64,000 nt of DNA from Acidobacteriota bacterium (GTDB lineage Bacteria; Acidobacteriota; Blastocatellia; RBC074), in contig JAFDVL010000050.1 of assembly GCA_018268995.1 (NCBI GenBank), positions 47,174 through 111,173 of the forward strand. The letters run 5' to 3'. Positions 1-7,691 of this stretch are shown here, in pieces. The position numbers and the translations under genes are program-made. The notes below the pieces were generated by a model. That model ran no database searches. It was given only the letters and a program-made list of their open reading frames with translations, and had not been told where the DNA came from. The stretch's first letter is position 1, and the number at the start of each line of letters is the position of its first letter.

Positions 1-444
1 GGCTTGTGCCAGCGAAGCCTCGGCGGCGGCGAGTTGTGCTTCGGCCTGATGGACGCGGCCTTCGGCATCTACCCTGGCCTGCTGTTCGCTCACTTGCGAG
101 CCTTTGATTTGTTCGTTGAAAACAGCAATTTGCTGCTGTGCCCGCACCACACGCGCCTGCGCCTGATCTACGGCAAATTGCGCCTGCTGTTCGCGCGCAC
201 GAATCTGTTCATCGTCCAGCACTGCAATTACGTCGCCAGCCTTGACTGGATCGCCTTCGCGAAATTTGATTTCCCTGATGCGACCTGCAACTTTTGAGGC
301 AATCGTGGAATCGTCGCCTTCAATACGACCAGCGACTTCGATTTTGTTGGGATCAGTTTGGGGACGAAAAAACTTACTCCACACAAAATAACCAATCCCG
401 CCCAGGACAAGTACGAGCAGCAGAATACGCAATGGTTTCGGCAT
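1..444 (-). CDS. HlyD-family periplasmic adaptor (membrane fusion) protein, N-terminal part
   Basis: The gene runs off the left edge of the window, so only the first 148 codons are visible. The ATG at 444 opens a protein with one N-terminal membrane anchor (MPKPLRILLLVLVLGGIGYF). A biotinyl-lipoyl-like segment follows (IEVAGRIEGDDSTIASKVAG, then FREGDPVKAGDVIAVLDDEQ). After that comes an Ala/Gln-rich coiled-coil hairpin beginning near residue 75. This is the standard layout of HlyD/EmrA/YbhG adaptors, which link an inner-membrane pump (ABC, RND or MFS) to an outer-membrane channel. The pump gene is not visible. A strong palindrome lies 27 bases upstream and may be the operator of a TetR-type repressor. 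The family call is secure; the substrate is unknown. Confidence 0.85.
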   Translation of the reverse strand, partial: MPKPLRILLLVLVLGGIGYFVWSKFFRPQTDPNKIEVAGRIEGDDSTIASKVAGRIREIKFREGDPVKAGDVIAVLDDEQIRAREQQAQFAVDQAQARVVRAQQQIAVFNEQIKGSQVSEQQARVDAEGRVHQAEAQLAAAEASLAQA

Positions 445-470
445 AGATTTTCGCTCAATTGATAATCACA

Positions 471-501
471 ACTTGTAAGTAAGTAATTACTTACCACAAG
501 T
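471..501. promoter_or_regulatory. Palindromic operator upstream of the adaptor gene
   Basis: A perfect 16-base palindrome, GTAAGTAATTACTTAC, spans 479-494. It is embedded in a wider near-dyad flanked by ACTTGT and ACAAGT. It lies 27-57 bases upstream of the adaptor start, where a promoter would be. TetR/AcrR-family repressors often bind such TTAC/GTAA dyads in front of efflux genes. The repressor itself is not in the window, so the binding protein is inferred. Confidence 0.5.
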
Positions 502-600
502 CATTAAAAATCTGCAAGCAATCCACGGCATGGAGGATTGGAGTCAGCAAATTGTGCAAAACAAATTCAGGGAAGCGAGTGGTCAGGAAGCATTTTTCAG

Positions 601-748
601 CCACGAATTCACACGAATTTTCACGAACCAGGCCAGCTTTTAAGAACCACAGATTCGCACAGATTTTTCTGGCGATAAAAATAATCGGGGGTTATCTGGA
701 TCAGTTTGTGGCTGGTTTCAATTCGTGAAAATTCGTGTCAATTCGTGG
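601..748. repeat. Two-armed inverted repeat of TTCGTG words
   Basis: The left arm (601-627) and right arm (721-748, extending to about 719) are reverse complements over 27 bases with one mismatch. Each arm reiterates the word ATTCGTG/CACGAAT about every 9-10 bases. The roughly 90-base loop holds a second, weaker word pair (CCACAGATT... near 647 and ...TTTGTGG near 705-712). The element lies just downstream of the dipeptidase stop, so it could end that transcript, but neither arm is followed by a clean T run. It belongs to the word-repeat class also seen at 5558, 6549, 53052 and 55296. Confidence 0.8.
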
Positions 749-766
749 CTCTTTCGTCTGTGGAAT

Positions 767-1927
767 TTAAGGTAGGTTTTCCCGCAGCACACGCAGCACA
801 TTTCCGCCCATAATTTTTTTGATGTCGTCTTCGCTAAAACCTTCGCCCAGCAATGCGTCCGTGATTTGCACCAGGCCGGTTGTATCGAACGGCACGGTGA
901 CGGCACCATCGAAATCTGAGCCTAAACCAATGTGATCTATGCCTGCGACGTTGACCGCGTGGTGAATGGCTTTGGCAATCGCTTTGGCATCCGTGCCACA
1001 CACGGCGGTTTCCCAATGTCCGATGCCAATGACGCCGCCGGTTTTGGCGATGCGTTGCAATTGCTCGTCGCTCAGGTTGCGATTGTTGCTGCATGTGCCT
1101 TTGACGCCAGTGTGCGAAACCATCACAGGCCGCGTCGCCATTGTCAGCACATCGTCAATCGTTGCGGGCGAAGCGTGCGCGATGTCTACTAGCATCTTTT
1201 TCGCTTCCATTCGCCGGATTACATCTTTGCCAATGGCAGTCAATCCGCCTTTGCTGACGCCGTGTGCTGAGCCGCCGATTTCGTTGTCAAAGAAATGCGT
1301 TGGAGCCATCATCCGAAACCCGGCATCAAACATGACATCCACATTTTCCATTTTACCTTCGAGCACCTGTGCGCCTTCGATGCCGAGGATGCCTGCGGTA
1401 ATTCCCTGCTCTTTCTGACGGCGCGTGACATAGCTTTCTAAATCATTTTTGGACTTGATGATCGTCAGCCTGCCGTTGGAGTTCGCCGCATATTCGTGCA
1501 ATTTTGCCGATTGAAACAAGGCGCGTTCTTTCAGACTTGTCCAGGCTCTGACAGGCCACATTTCAACCAACGATAAAAGCGTGACGTTATCCGTGGAATC
1601 GTCATTCGCCTCAATGTTCATGTTGCGCGGCGTTTTGCTGACAATGGTAAAGGATTGCAGCGCGACGTTGCCTTCAATCAAGCGCGGAACATCTACGTGC
1701 CCGTGTGAGGAGCGCTCCAGCAGATTGCGATTCCACAGCAGGGAATCCGCATGCAAATCAGCGACGAAAAGCTGCTGGTGCAAGGCTTTGGCTTTGTCCG
1801 AAGCAGCGTACGGCGGCGCGTTCAGGACGCGGTTCATGGATTTTTCAACCTGTGATGGGACGAACACAAACACGCCAATCAACGCAACCAGCAAGATAAG
1901 CGCAAGGACAAGGAGGGCTTTTTTCAT
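767..1927 (-). CDS. Membrane dipeptidase, peptidase family M19
   Basis: This is a zinc dipeptidase of the renal dipeptidase (M19) family, which cleaves dipeptides including those with a D-residue at the C-terminal side. The 386-residue protein starts with a membrane anchor or signal segment (residues 3-24), so it should act outside the cytoplasmic membrane. The expected metal ligands are visible: H59 and D61 in DLHADSLLW, E184 in LGIEGAQ, H251 in DIAHAS and H272 in VSHTG. The closing motif GLGSDFDG lies near 335-341. The length is normal for the family. Downstream lies the TTCGTG inverted repeat; upstream (1928-1975) a GACAGGC-type palindrome separates it from the esterase gene. Physiological substrates cannot be read from the sequence. 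Confidence 0.92.
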   Translation of the reverse strand: MKKALLVLALILLVALIGVFVFVPSQVEKSMNRVLNAPPYAASDKAKALHQQLFVADLHADSLLWNRNLLERSSHGHVDVPRLIEGNVALQSFTIVSKTPRNMNIEANDDSTDNVTLLSLVEMWPVRAWTSLKERALFQSAKLHEYAANSNGRLTIIKSKNDLESYVTRRQKEQGITAGILGIEGAQVLEGKMENVDVMFDAGFRMMAPTHFFDNEIGGSAHGVSKGGLTAIGKDVIRRMEAKKMLVDIAHASPATIDDVLTMATRPVMVSHTGVKGTCSNNRNLSDEQLQRIAKTGGVIGIGHWETAVCGTDAKAIAKAIHHAVNVAGIDHIGLGSDFDGAVTVPFDTTGLVQITDALLGEGFSEDDIKKIMGGNVLRVLRENLP

Positions 1928-1947
1928 GGGGGCTTTCGTAATTTGCC

Positions 1948-1974
1948 CGACAGGCAGGGTGCCTATCGTACATT
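1948..1974. repeat. GACAGGC-type short palindromic repeat
   Basis: The sequence CGACAGGCAGGGTGCCTATCG forms an imperfect hairpin (CGACAGGCA pairing with TGCCTATCG), followed by TACATT. Two further copies of the same family lie at 54736-54763 and 54805-54831, also in a gene gap, so this is a dispersed element and not a local hairpin. Confidence 0.65.
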
Positions 1975-1975
1975 T

Positions 1976-2689
1976 CTATTTCTTGAGCAATGGTTCCAGC
2001 GCACGCCAGACATTTTCCAACACAAGAGGTGTCCCTTTCATATTCGGGTGAATGCCGTCGCCTTGATTTAACTCAGTTTTGCCAGCGACATCTGCCAGAA
2101 AAAATGGGATGAGGGTAACTTTATATTGCTTCGCTAAATCAGGAAAGATGTTGTGGAAGTCGCGCTGATAATCCTCGCCGAAATTCGTTGGCGCTTCCAT
2201 CCCGGCCAACACAACGGCTATTTTTTGCGCTTGTGCTTTCTCAATCATCGTCGCCAGATTTTGCCGTGTTTCGCGTAAGTCTTTGCCGCGCAGCATATCA
2301 TTCGCGCCAAGTTCCAGAACCATCAAGGCAACGTTGTGATTCTTGAGCGCTGTGTCCAGGCGATTGACTCCGCCAGCTGTCGTATCCCCAGAAATTCCGG
2401 CATTCACGACACGATATGAATAACCTTTTTCGTCCAATCGCTTTTGCAACAGGGCAGGATAAGAGGCAGATTTTTCCAAGCCGTACCCTTCGGTCAAGCT
2501 ATCGCCAAACGCTAAGATCACAGGTCGGGCATCCGCTGAAGGCGTGGCAGAATCTTTGGCCACGGCAGGCGTTTCAGCAGCGGTCACCGCCACCGCGTCG
2601 CTCGGCTTGCCACAGGCAGAGAAAAGAACAAGAGCTGATAAGAGGCTCGCCAAAACAAGTAATTTGAAATTGCGATTATTTGCAGGCAT
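1976..2689 (-). CDS. SGNH-type arylesterase/lysophospholipase (TesA-like lipoprotein)
   Basis: This is a GDSL/SGNH hydrolase of the TesA type, acting on esters or thioesters of lipids. The ATG at 2689 gives a lipoprotein signal with lipobox LFSAC (Cys near 26). The longer reading from 2731 would begin 9 bases from the divergent ATG at 2741 and would bury the signal peptide, so I reject it. Block I is FGDSLTEGYG (Ser near 64), block III is ELGANDMLRG, and block V is GDGIHPN with the catalytic Asp and His. It is divergent from a YbbA-like ATPase, the same pairing as tesA/ybbA in E. coli. Lipidation suggests an envelope location, unlike soluble periplasmic TesA. Confidence 0.88.
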   Translation of the reverse strand: MPANNRNFKLLVLASLLSALVLFSACGKPSDAVAVTAAETPAVAKDSATPSADARPVILAFGDSLTEGYGLEKSASYPALLQKRLDEKGYSYRVVNAGISGDTTAGGVNRLDTALKNHNVALMVLELGANDMLRGKDLRETRQNLATMIEKAQAQKIAVVLAGMEAPTNFGEDYQRDFHNIFPDLAKQYKVTLIPFFLADVAGKTELNQGDGIHPNMKGTPLVLENVWRALEPLLKK

Positions 2690-2740
2690 AGTGTTTTTTC
2701 TTTCTGAAATCTTGAATTTGAAATCAAACATCCTCGGAAC

Positions 2741-3445
2741 ATGATTGAATTAGCCAACGTCTCCAAAGTCGTCACCAGTGGATCGGAAAACCTAACCATT
2801 TTACATTCTGTCACACTTACGATTCCAAGGGGGCAATTTGTTTCGGTGATTGGGCCGTCAGGGAGCGGCAAGTCTACGATGTTGGGATTAATCGCCGGGT
2901 TGGATAATCCGACCACGGGCGACATTTTTCTGGACGGGCAAAACATCACCAAAATGAGCGAAGACCAGTTAGCCGAATTTCGCGGTGCCAAGCTTGGTTT
3001 TATTTTTCAGTCATTTCATTTAATTCCATCGCTCACGGCGTATGAGAATATTCTGGTTCCGATGGAAATCATGGGCGTCAGCAACGCCACAAAGCGCGCG
3101 CAAAGCCTGCTGGATGAAGTCGGCTTACACGAACGCGGACATCATTACCCGTCACAGCTTTCCGGCGGTGAACAGCAGCGCGTTGCCATCGCCCGCGCCT
3201 TCGCCAATGAGCCGCCGATCCTGCTGGCGGATGAGCCAACCGGCAATCTGGACACCAACAACGGATCGCATATTTTCGATTTATTGCTGAAGCTGAATCA
3301 CGAACGGAAAACCACGCTGGTGCTGGTCACGCACGATCAAATTCTTGCTGACAAAGCAGATCGCAAAATCTCGCTACGCGGTGGACACGTTGCTGAGGAT
3401 GTACTCAAAGAACTTGCCGTACCACAACCGCAGGGCAATAATTAA
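2741..3445 (+). CDS. ABC transporter ATP-binding protein, LolD/MacB/YbbA type
   Basis: This 234-residue ATPase powers an ABC system of the LolD/MacB/YbbA group. It shows Walker A (GPSGSGKST), the Q-loop, the signature LSGGEQQRVAIARA, Walker B (ILLADEP) and the H-loop (LVTHD). The gene is divergent from the tesA-like esterase with about 50 bases between starts, as in the tesA-ybbA-ybbP locus of E. coli. The large FtsX-like permease normally encoded next is absent; the next gene encodes a Uma2-family protein 13 bases downstream. The ATPase therefore either works with a permease encoded elsewhere or the locus has lost it. Confidence 0.9.
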   Translation: MIELANVSKVVTSGSENLTILHSVTLTIPRGQFVSVIGPSGSGKSTMLGLIAGLDNPTTGDIFLDGQNITKMSEDQLAEFRGAKLGFIFQSFHLIPSLTAYENILVPMEIMGVSNATKRAQSLLDEVGLHERGHHYPSQLSGGEQQRVAIARAFANEPPILLADEPTGNLDTNNGSHIFDLLLKLNHERKTTLVLVTHDQILADKADRKISLRGGHVAEDVLKELAVPQPQGNN

Positions 3446-3458
3446 GCGGGAGGGACAT

Positions 3459-4064
3459 ATGGGATTAGCCGAAGAAGTGGTTGAATACGTCAGCATTGAG
3501 GATTACCTGGAAGGGGAAAAAGACAGCCCAGTCAAACACGAATACATTGATGGCGCTGTCTATGCGATGGCGGGTGCAAGTGATCGACACAACCGTCTTT
3601 CAATTAATCTTACTAAAGCATTGGACACCCATTTGGAAGACGATCCATGTGATGTCTTCATGGCGCACATGAAAGTATGGGCCAGCACCACTGTCTTTTA
3701 TTATCCTGACGTAGTTGTCGCCTGTGATGGCCTCAATGCTGATCCTTACTATCGCAAACAACCACGCCTAATTATCGAAGTGACTTCGCCCAGCACCGAA
3801 AATATTGATCGCACCGAAAAGCTGCTGGCATATAAGCAGATCAAGAGTCTGAAAGAGTATTTGATCGTGTCGCAGGATACGGTACGAATTGACGTTTATC
3901 GTCGAATGCGCGGCGACCGCTGGCAATGGGAAATTCTGACGGATGTGAACGAAGAACTACGGCTTGAATCCGTTGGGTTGACGATTAGCGTCGCAAACAT
4001 TTATCGTCGCGTGAAATTCCCGAAACGCCCACGACCGCGCGTAATTCCGTTCGAGACACACTGA
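3459..4064 (+). CDS. Uma2-family (DUF820) PD-(D/E)XK nuclease-fold protein
   Basis: This 201-residue protein belongs to the Uma2/DUF820 family, a restriction-endonuclease-like fold that is expanded in cyanobacteria and several environmental phyla. The fold motifs are the Asp of YYPDVVVACD, the Glu of LIIEVTSPST and a following Lys in RTEKLLAYKQ. SLKEYLIV closes the core. I chose the ATG at 3459 because it follows a strong ribosome site (GGGAGGGACAT); an upstream extension would overlap the ABC gene by about 100 bases. It sits 13 bases after the ABC ATPase and may be co-transcribed. No partner hints at a defence or repair role, and its function remains unknown. Confidence 0.85.
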   Translation: MGLAEEVVEYVSIEDYLEGEKDSPVKHEYIDGAVYAMAGASDRHNRLSINLTKALDTHLEDDPCDVFMAHMKVWASTTVFYYPDVVVACDGLNADPYYRKQPRLIIEVTSPSTENIDRTEKLLAYKQIKSLKEYLIVSQDTVRIDVYRRMRGDRWQWEILTDVNEELRLESVGLTISVANIYRRVKFPKRPRPRVIPFETH

Positions 4065-4088
4065 ACAACTATTCAAGGAAAGGAACCC

Positions 4089-4955
4089 ATGCAACGACGT
4101 GAATTTCTCACTACTGCTGCCCTGACAACTGCGGCGGCAATGTTACCGCAACCAAGTTTCCCACAAACCAACAATCCGCTCAAAAAAGCCGTGCTGATCA
4201 GCATGTTGCCGAAAGACATGAGCTATCTGGATCGCTTCAAACTGGCGATTGATTGCGGCTTTGAAGCGCTGGAAGCACAAACCATCACCGATCAGAAAGA
4301 GGCCGAAGCCATCAAAGACGCTTCGGACAAAGCCAAGCTCCGCATCCATTCGGTGATGAATATGGCGCATTGGGCGAACCCGCTTTCGAGCGACGATCCA
4401 AACAAAGTTGCCGCCAGCCTGAAAGGAATGGAAACCAGTTTGCGCAACGCGAAGCTGTGGGGCGCAGACACCGTGCTGCTGGTGCCTGCGGTCGTGGACG
4501 CGAACACGACAATTCCGCAAGCCTGGCAACGCTCCGTTCCGAATATCAAAAAACTGATTCCGCTGGCAAAAGAATTGAATGTCGTGATCGCCATCGAAGA
4601 GGTTTGGAATAAATTTCTGCTCACGCCCTACGAACATGCGCGGTACATTGACGAATTCAAAAGCCCGTGGATCAAGGCATATTTCGATGTCGGCAACATC
4701 GTGATGTACGGCTATCCGCAGGAATGGATTCGCGCTCTCGGCAAGCGGATCGTCAAATTCCATTTGAAGGATTTCGATACAAAAACACGCAACTTTGTAG
4801 ACTTGCGCGATGGCAGCATTGACTGGCCTGCCGTGCGCAAAGCCATTGGCGACATTGGCTACAGCGGCTATCTCACGGTGGAATTGCGCGGCGGCGACAA
4901 AGCCTATTTGCAGGAAGTCAGTCGGCGCGTAGATAAGATTTTGGCGGGCGAGTAA
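4089..4955 (+). CDS. Tat-exported xylose-isomerase-like TIM barrel (sugar isomerase/epimerase family)
   Basis: This 288-residue AP-endonuclease-2/xylose-isomerase-like TIM barrel resembles hydroxypyruvate isomerases. The N-terminus MQRREFLTTAALTTAAAMLP is a twin-arginine signal, so the enzyme is probably exported folded. The four expected metal ligands are visible: Glu in AIEEVWN, Asp in YFDVGN, His in KFHLKDFD and Glu in TVELRGGD. A ribosome site (AAGGAAAGGAACCC) precedes the ATG. A rho-independent terminator follows. A second, cytoplasmic member of the same superfamily lies at 6684. The sugar substrate cannot be assigned. Confidence 0.85.
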   Translation: MQRREFLTTAALTTAAAMLPQPSFPQTNNPLKKAVLISMLPKDMSYLDRFKLAIDCGFEALEAQTITDQKEAEAIKDASDKAKLRIHSVMNMAHWANPLSSDDPNKVAASLKGMETSLRNAKLWGADTVLLVPAVVDANTTIPQAWQRSVPNIKKLIPLAKELNVVIAIEEVWNKFLLTPYEHARYIDEFKSPWIKAYFDVGNIVMYGYPQEWIRALGKRIVKFHLKDFDTKTRNFVDLRDGSIDWPAVRKAIGDIGYSGYLTVELRGGDKAYLQEVSRRVDKILAGE

Positions 4956-4974
4956 ACCGATCTCCAACTACGAC

Positions 4975-5017
4975 AAAAGCTTGTGGCAGATGAAAAACTG
5001 TCACAGGCTTTTTTCTT
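4975..5017 (+). terminator. Rho-independent terminator after the TIM-barrel gene
   Basis: Imperfect arms 4976-4989 (AAAGCTTGTGGCAG) and 4998-5011 (CTGTCACAGGCTTT) form a hairpin, followed by a run of T. It lies 20 bases after the stop codon. Confidence 0.8.
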
Positions 5018-5078
5018 TTGCGGGGTAATGCTGCTTACAATCGCAGACGAGGAAAAGGTTATCTATTCAGGAGGAAAT

Positions 5079-5450
5079 ATGAATCTTACAAGTACACAAA
5101 TTCTTCAGTGGACAGCGCGTATTCTGAGCGCCGCCAGCTTGCTGATGCTATCCGCGTTTCTCTTCGGTGAAGATGGATTGCATCCGTCTCGCATTAAAGC
5201 TCATGAATGGGTCGGACTGTTTTTCTTTCCGTTTGGCGTGGCCGTGGGGTTAATACTCGGCTGGTGGAATGAAAGGCTCGGCGGCATCGTCGCCATTGCT
5301 AGTTTATTGGGGTTTTATCTGATTTACGGCTGGTTGGTACGTGGCAGCATGGCGATGGGTTGGTATTTTGTTTTGTTCGCTTCGCCCGGCTTTTTGTTCC
5401 TACTGAGTGCGTTGATGAAAAGCAGTGTAAAAAAGCCGTTGCACAACTGA
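5079..5450 (+). CDS. Small membrane protein with about four transmembrane segments
   Basis: I do not recognise this 123-residue protein as a characterised family. It has about four hydrophobic helices: near residues 15-29, 45-62, 67-86 and 92-113. The last residues are basic (SSVKKPLHN). The start at 5079 has a clear ribosome site (CAGGAGGAAAT). The longer open frame from 4983 begins inside the terminator hairpin and is rejected. The gene stands alone between two terminator-like or repeat regions. It resembles the short DUF-type inner-membrane proteins common in environmental bacteria, with no visible catalytic motif. Confidence 0.75.
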   Translation: MNLTSTQILQWTARILSAASLLMLSAFLFGEDGLHPSRIKAHEWVGLFFFPFGVAVGLILGWWNERLGGIVAIASLLGFYLIYGWLVRGSMAMGWYFVLFASPGFLFLLSALMKSSVKKPLHN

Positions 5451-5557
5451 ACAACGGAAACCGAAAAAGACATTTTGCCCATTGCACAATCGCCCGCTGT
5501 AGCTTAGTTTGACCATCATCATTTTAGGCAATACACAGTTTTTCCAGCAGAAACCTA

Positions 5558-5587
5558 ATCCGTGAAAATCTGTGTAAATCTGTGGCG
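5558..5587. repeat. ATCTGTG word repeat
   Basis: The segment reiterates AAATCTGTG (CGTGAAAATCTGTG, then TAAATCTGTGG) and belongs to the word-repeat class. It lies immediately before the dehydrogenase start. Read in frame it adds a false 12-residue N-terminus to that protein. Confidence 0.6.
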
Positions 5588-5597
5588 AAATATCACG

Positions 5598-6542
5598 GTG
5601 AAAATCTTAGTACTCGAACCCATTCACGACGATGCGCGCCAATTGCTGACTGAAGCAGGCGAAGTCATCGTTGCTGAGCACATTGACACGGCTTATGTTT
5701 GCAAAGCAATTGCCGATGCTGACACAGCGTTGACGCGCGGGCGTGGGCGATTGCCGCGCAAAGTTTTGCAAGCCGGAGCCAAGTTGAAATGCGTGGCGCG
5801 CTGTGGGGTTGGCACCGATAACATTGACGTGCAGGCCGCAACGGAACTCGGCATCCCGGTCATTTACGCTCCTGGGTCAACAACAATGGCGGTGGCAGAA
5901 CACGCGATGATGCTGATGCTGAGCGTGGCGCGACGGGTGACGCGCTTCAATGCCGAAGTCAAAAATAACCACTGGCTGTTTCGCAATGTCAGCGGGATGA
6001 CGATTGAACTGCGTGGCAAAACGCTCGGCATTCTTGGCCTCGGTGACATCGGAAAACGGATTGCCGAATTAGGCCAGGCTTTTGGCATGAAGGTGTTGTA
6101 TTGGAGCCGTAATAGTCACGATGGTCGCTTCAAATTTGCTTCGCGCGAAGATGTTTTGCGACAAGCCGACGTACTTTCCATCAGCCTTGCACTCACGCCC
6201 GAAACACGTCATTTGCTGGATCGGGAAGCCTTTTCGTTGATAAAGCCAACCGCGATTTTAGTGAACACGGCACGCGGCGAAATCGTGGATGAAACTGCGT
6301 TAGTTGAGGCATTACAAACAGGTAAATTGGCAGGCGCGGGGATTGATGTTTTGGAAGATGAAATTCATCCTGACAATCACCCGCTCTGGCAATTCGAGAA
6401 TGTCATCGTCACGCCGCACGTCGCCGCCATCACGGATGTGACGTATCGTGAAATGTGTATGACAACGGCAGAAGAAGTTGTACGAATTTTACGCGGTGCG
6501 ACACCTACACCGTGCTTGGTGCGTAACCCGGAAGTTCTATAA
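5598..6542 (+). CDS. D-isomer-specific 2-hydroxyacid dehydrogenase
   Basis: This NAD-dependent dehydrogenase has the family's usual length (314 residues) and two-domain order: catalytic half, Rossmann insert, C-terminal return. The Rossmann motif is GILGLGDIGKR (near 145-154). The catalytic residues are Arg226 in NTARGEIVDE, Glu253 in DVLEDE and His274 in VTPHVAA. It resembles phosphoglycerate or glyoxylate/hydroxypyruvate dehydrogenases but lacks the C-terminal ACT domain of many SerA enzymes. I start it at the GTG at 5598, because the 12 residues upstream are the translated word repeat. The neighbouring TIM-barrel isomerases suggest a sugar or sugar-acid route; the substrate is unknown. Confidence 0.88.
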   Translation: MKILVLEPIHDDARQLLTEAGEVIVAEHIDTAYVCKAIADADTALTRGRGRLPRKVLQAGAKLKCVARCGVGTDNIDVQAATELGIPVIYAPGSTTMAVAEHAMMLMLSVARRVTRFNAEVKNNHWLFRNVSGMTIELRGKTLGILGLGDIGKRIAELGQAFGMKVLYWSRNSHDGRFKFASREDVLRQADVLSISLALTPETRHLLDREAFSLIKPTAILVNTARGEIVDETALVEALQTGKLAGAGIDVLEDEIHPDNHPLWQFENVIVTPHVAAITDVTYREMCMTTAEEVVRILRGATPTPCLVRNPEVL

Positions 6543-6548
6543 ATATTC

Positions 6549-6663
6549 TTCCACGAAGCCACACCAAGGGACACGAAGAGGAGCAGGAGAAATTGAGTCT
6601 CAAATTGTGGTGTTCTTTTCTCGCTATTGTTTTCTTCGTGACGCTTCGTGTGGCTTCGTGGAA
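6549..6663. repeat. Two-armed inverted repeat of CTTCGTG words
   Basis: Perfect 16-base arms TTCCACGAAGCCACAC (6549-6564) and its complement (6648-6663) enclose about 83 bases. The right arm repeats CTTCGTG three times at 9-10-base steps. The element lies between the dehydrogenase stop and the next gene and ends 20 bases before that gene's start, so it is part of the latter's leader. Confidence 0.8.
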
Positions 6664-6683
6664 GAGAAAGTAAGGGGACGATT

Positions 6684-7565
6684 ATGAAATTTTCCATGCA
6701 TAACTGGATGAGACCGGAACCGATTGAAACGACCCTGGAACGATTGCATCGCTTCGGCTACGACGGCATTGAAATTATGGGCGACCCGGAGCGCTACAAC
6801 ACGGCAGAAGTACGTGGATTGCTCGACAAATACAACCTGGAATGCTGGGGCACGGTCACGATGATGTTTGCCGGACGCGACTTATTGCATCCTGATAAAT
6901 CCGTCCGCCGCGACACGATTCAATATTGCCGCGATTGCCTGAAGATGGCGCACGAACTGGAAGGCCAAATCTTCTGCATCGTCCCATCCACTGTGGGCAA
7001 AGTAAAACCGATGGCATCGGCAAGCGAAGAATGGGTGTGGGCGGTCGAAGGATTGAAAGAAATCACCGAGGTCGCAGGTGAACTCGGCATCCGCTGTGGC
7101 ATTGAACCGCTCAATCGCTTCGAGACCTACTTCATCAATCGTCATGACCAAGCATTGCTCTTAGCTGAAGAAGTCGGCAATGGCCTTGGCGTTGTGCTGG
7201 ACGCTTTTCACATCAACATTGAAGAAGTTGACCCGATGGGCGCAATCCGCAACGTCGCCGACAAGTTGGTTGATTTTCACGTCGCCGACAACAACCGCCT
7301 GCCCGCCGGCCTCGGCAAATACGATTGGCGCGAAGTCGTCACCACGCTGCAATCCATCAACTATCAGGGAAGATTAACCGCTGAATTCGTCATCCCAATG
7401 GATTACACCCCGATTGCACGGGCGAAGGCAAAGAAAGAACACGACCAGCAATACACCGCTGCCGAGTTGAAATTCATCGAAGAACACGGCTCCGGCTTAC
7501 TCAGCGCTGCGGATTACGACCGTGCGACCGAACAGAATATTAACCATATCCAGAAGTTCTTATAG
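6684..7565 (+). CDS. Xylose-isomerase-like TIM barrel, tagatose/psicose 3-epimerase type
   Basis: This 293-residue sugar-phosphate isomerase/epimerase-family protein has the pattern of ketose 3-epimerases. The metal and substrate residues are Glu in CGIEPLNRFETYF, Asp in VVLDAFHIN, His in DFHVADNNR and Glu in TAEFVIPMD. The IEPLNRFET block is the hallmark of the D-tagatose/D-psicose 3-epimerase group. The ATG at 6684 follows a good ribosome site (TAAGGGGACG). The 12 codons upstream are translated repeat and are excluded. It has no signal peptide, so it is cytoplasmic, unlike the Tat-exported relative at 4089. A long palindrome follows its stop. Confidence 0.87.
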   Translation: MKFSMHNWMRPEPIETTLERLHRFGYDGIEIMGDPERYNTAEVRGLLDKYNLECWGTVTMMFAGRDLLHPDKSVRRDTIQYCRDCLKMAHELEGQIFCIVPSTVGKVKPMASASEEWVWAVEGLKEITEVAGELGIRCGIEPLNRFETYFINRHDQALLLAEEVGNGLGVVLDAFHINIEEVDPMGAIRNVADKLVDFHVADNNRLPAGLGKYDWREVVTTLQSINYQGRLTAEFVIPMDYTPIARAKAKKEHDQQYTAAELKFIEEHGSGLLSAADYDRATEQNINHIQKFL

Positions 7566-7572
7566 AGAGTGA

Positions 7573-7691
7573 GTGAAACGTTGTGGCAGAAGCCCGACTG
7601 TGAAGGAGGGCGCATTCCCTCCCTAGCGGAGCTTCCGATTGAAGGCTTGAAAAATGCGCCCTCCTTCACAGTCGGGCTTCCGCTGTTTCAC
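7573..7691. repeat. 28-base perfect palindrome (AAGCCCGACTG family), convergent-gene terminator position
   Basis: Arms 7589-7616 and 7653-7680 are perfect 28-base reverse complements with a 36-base loop. An outer GTGAAAC/GTTTCAC pair (7573-7579/7685-7691) extends the structure. It fills the gap between two convergent genes and its outer arm covers the patatin stop codon. A related element at 55441-55501 shares the unit AAGCCYGACYG...AAGGARGGCG, so this is a dispersed family. It probably also acts as a bidirectional terminator. Confidence 0.85.

Noticed and set aside
601..748. Short repeated units suggesting a CRISPR array
   Set aside because: The units are 9-10 bases, directly adjacent, arranged as facing arms, and have no spacers of constant length or cas genes nearby.
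3459..4064. Uma2 protein as evidence for a defence island
   Set aside because: No restriction, toxin-antitoxin, CRISPR or other defence genes are adjacent, and Uma2 proteins are often dispersed singly.
4143..4967. Long leftward open frame (about 274 codons) opposite the TIM-barrel gene
   Set aside because: Its residues show no domain pattern, while the rightward frame has a Tat signal, four metal ligands and a ribosome site.
5461..5597. tRNA gene in the gap before the dehydrogenase
   Set aside because: CCCGCTGTAGCTTAG resembles part of a D-arm, but there is no T-arm, anticodon stem or acceptor pairing.
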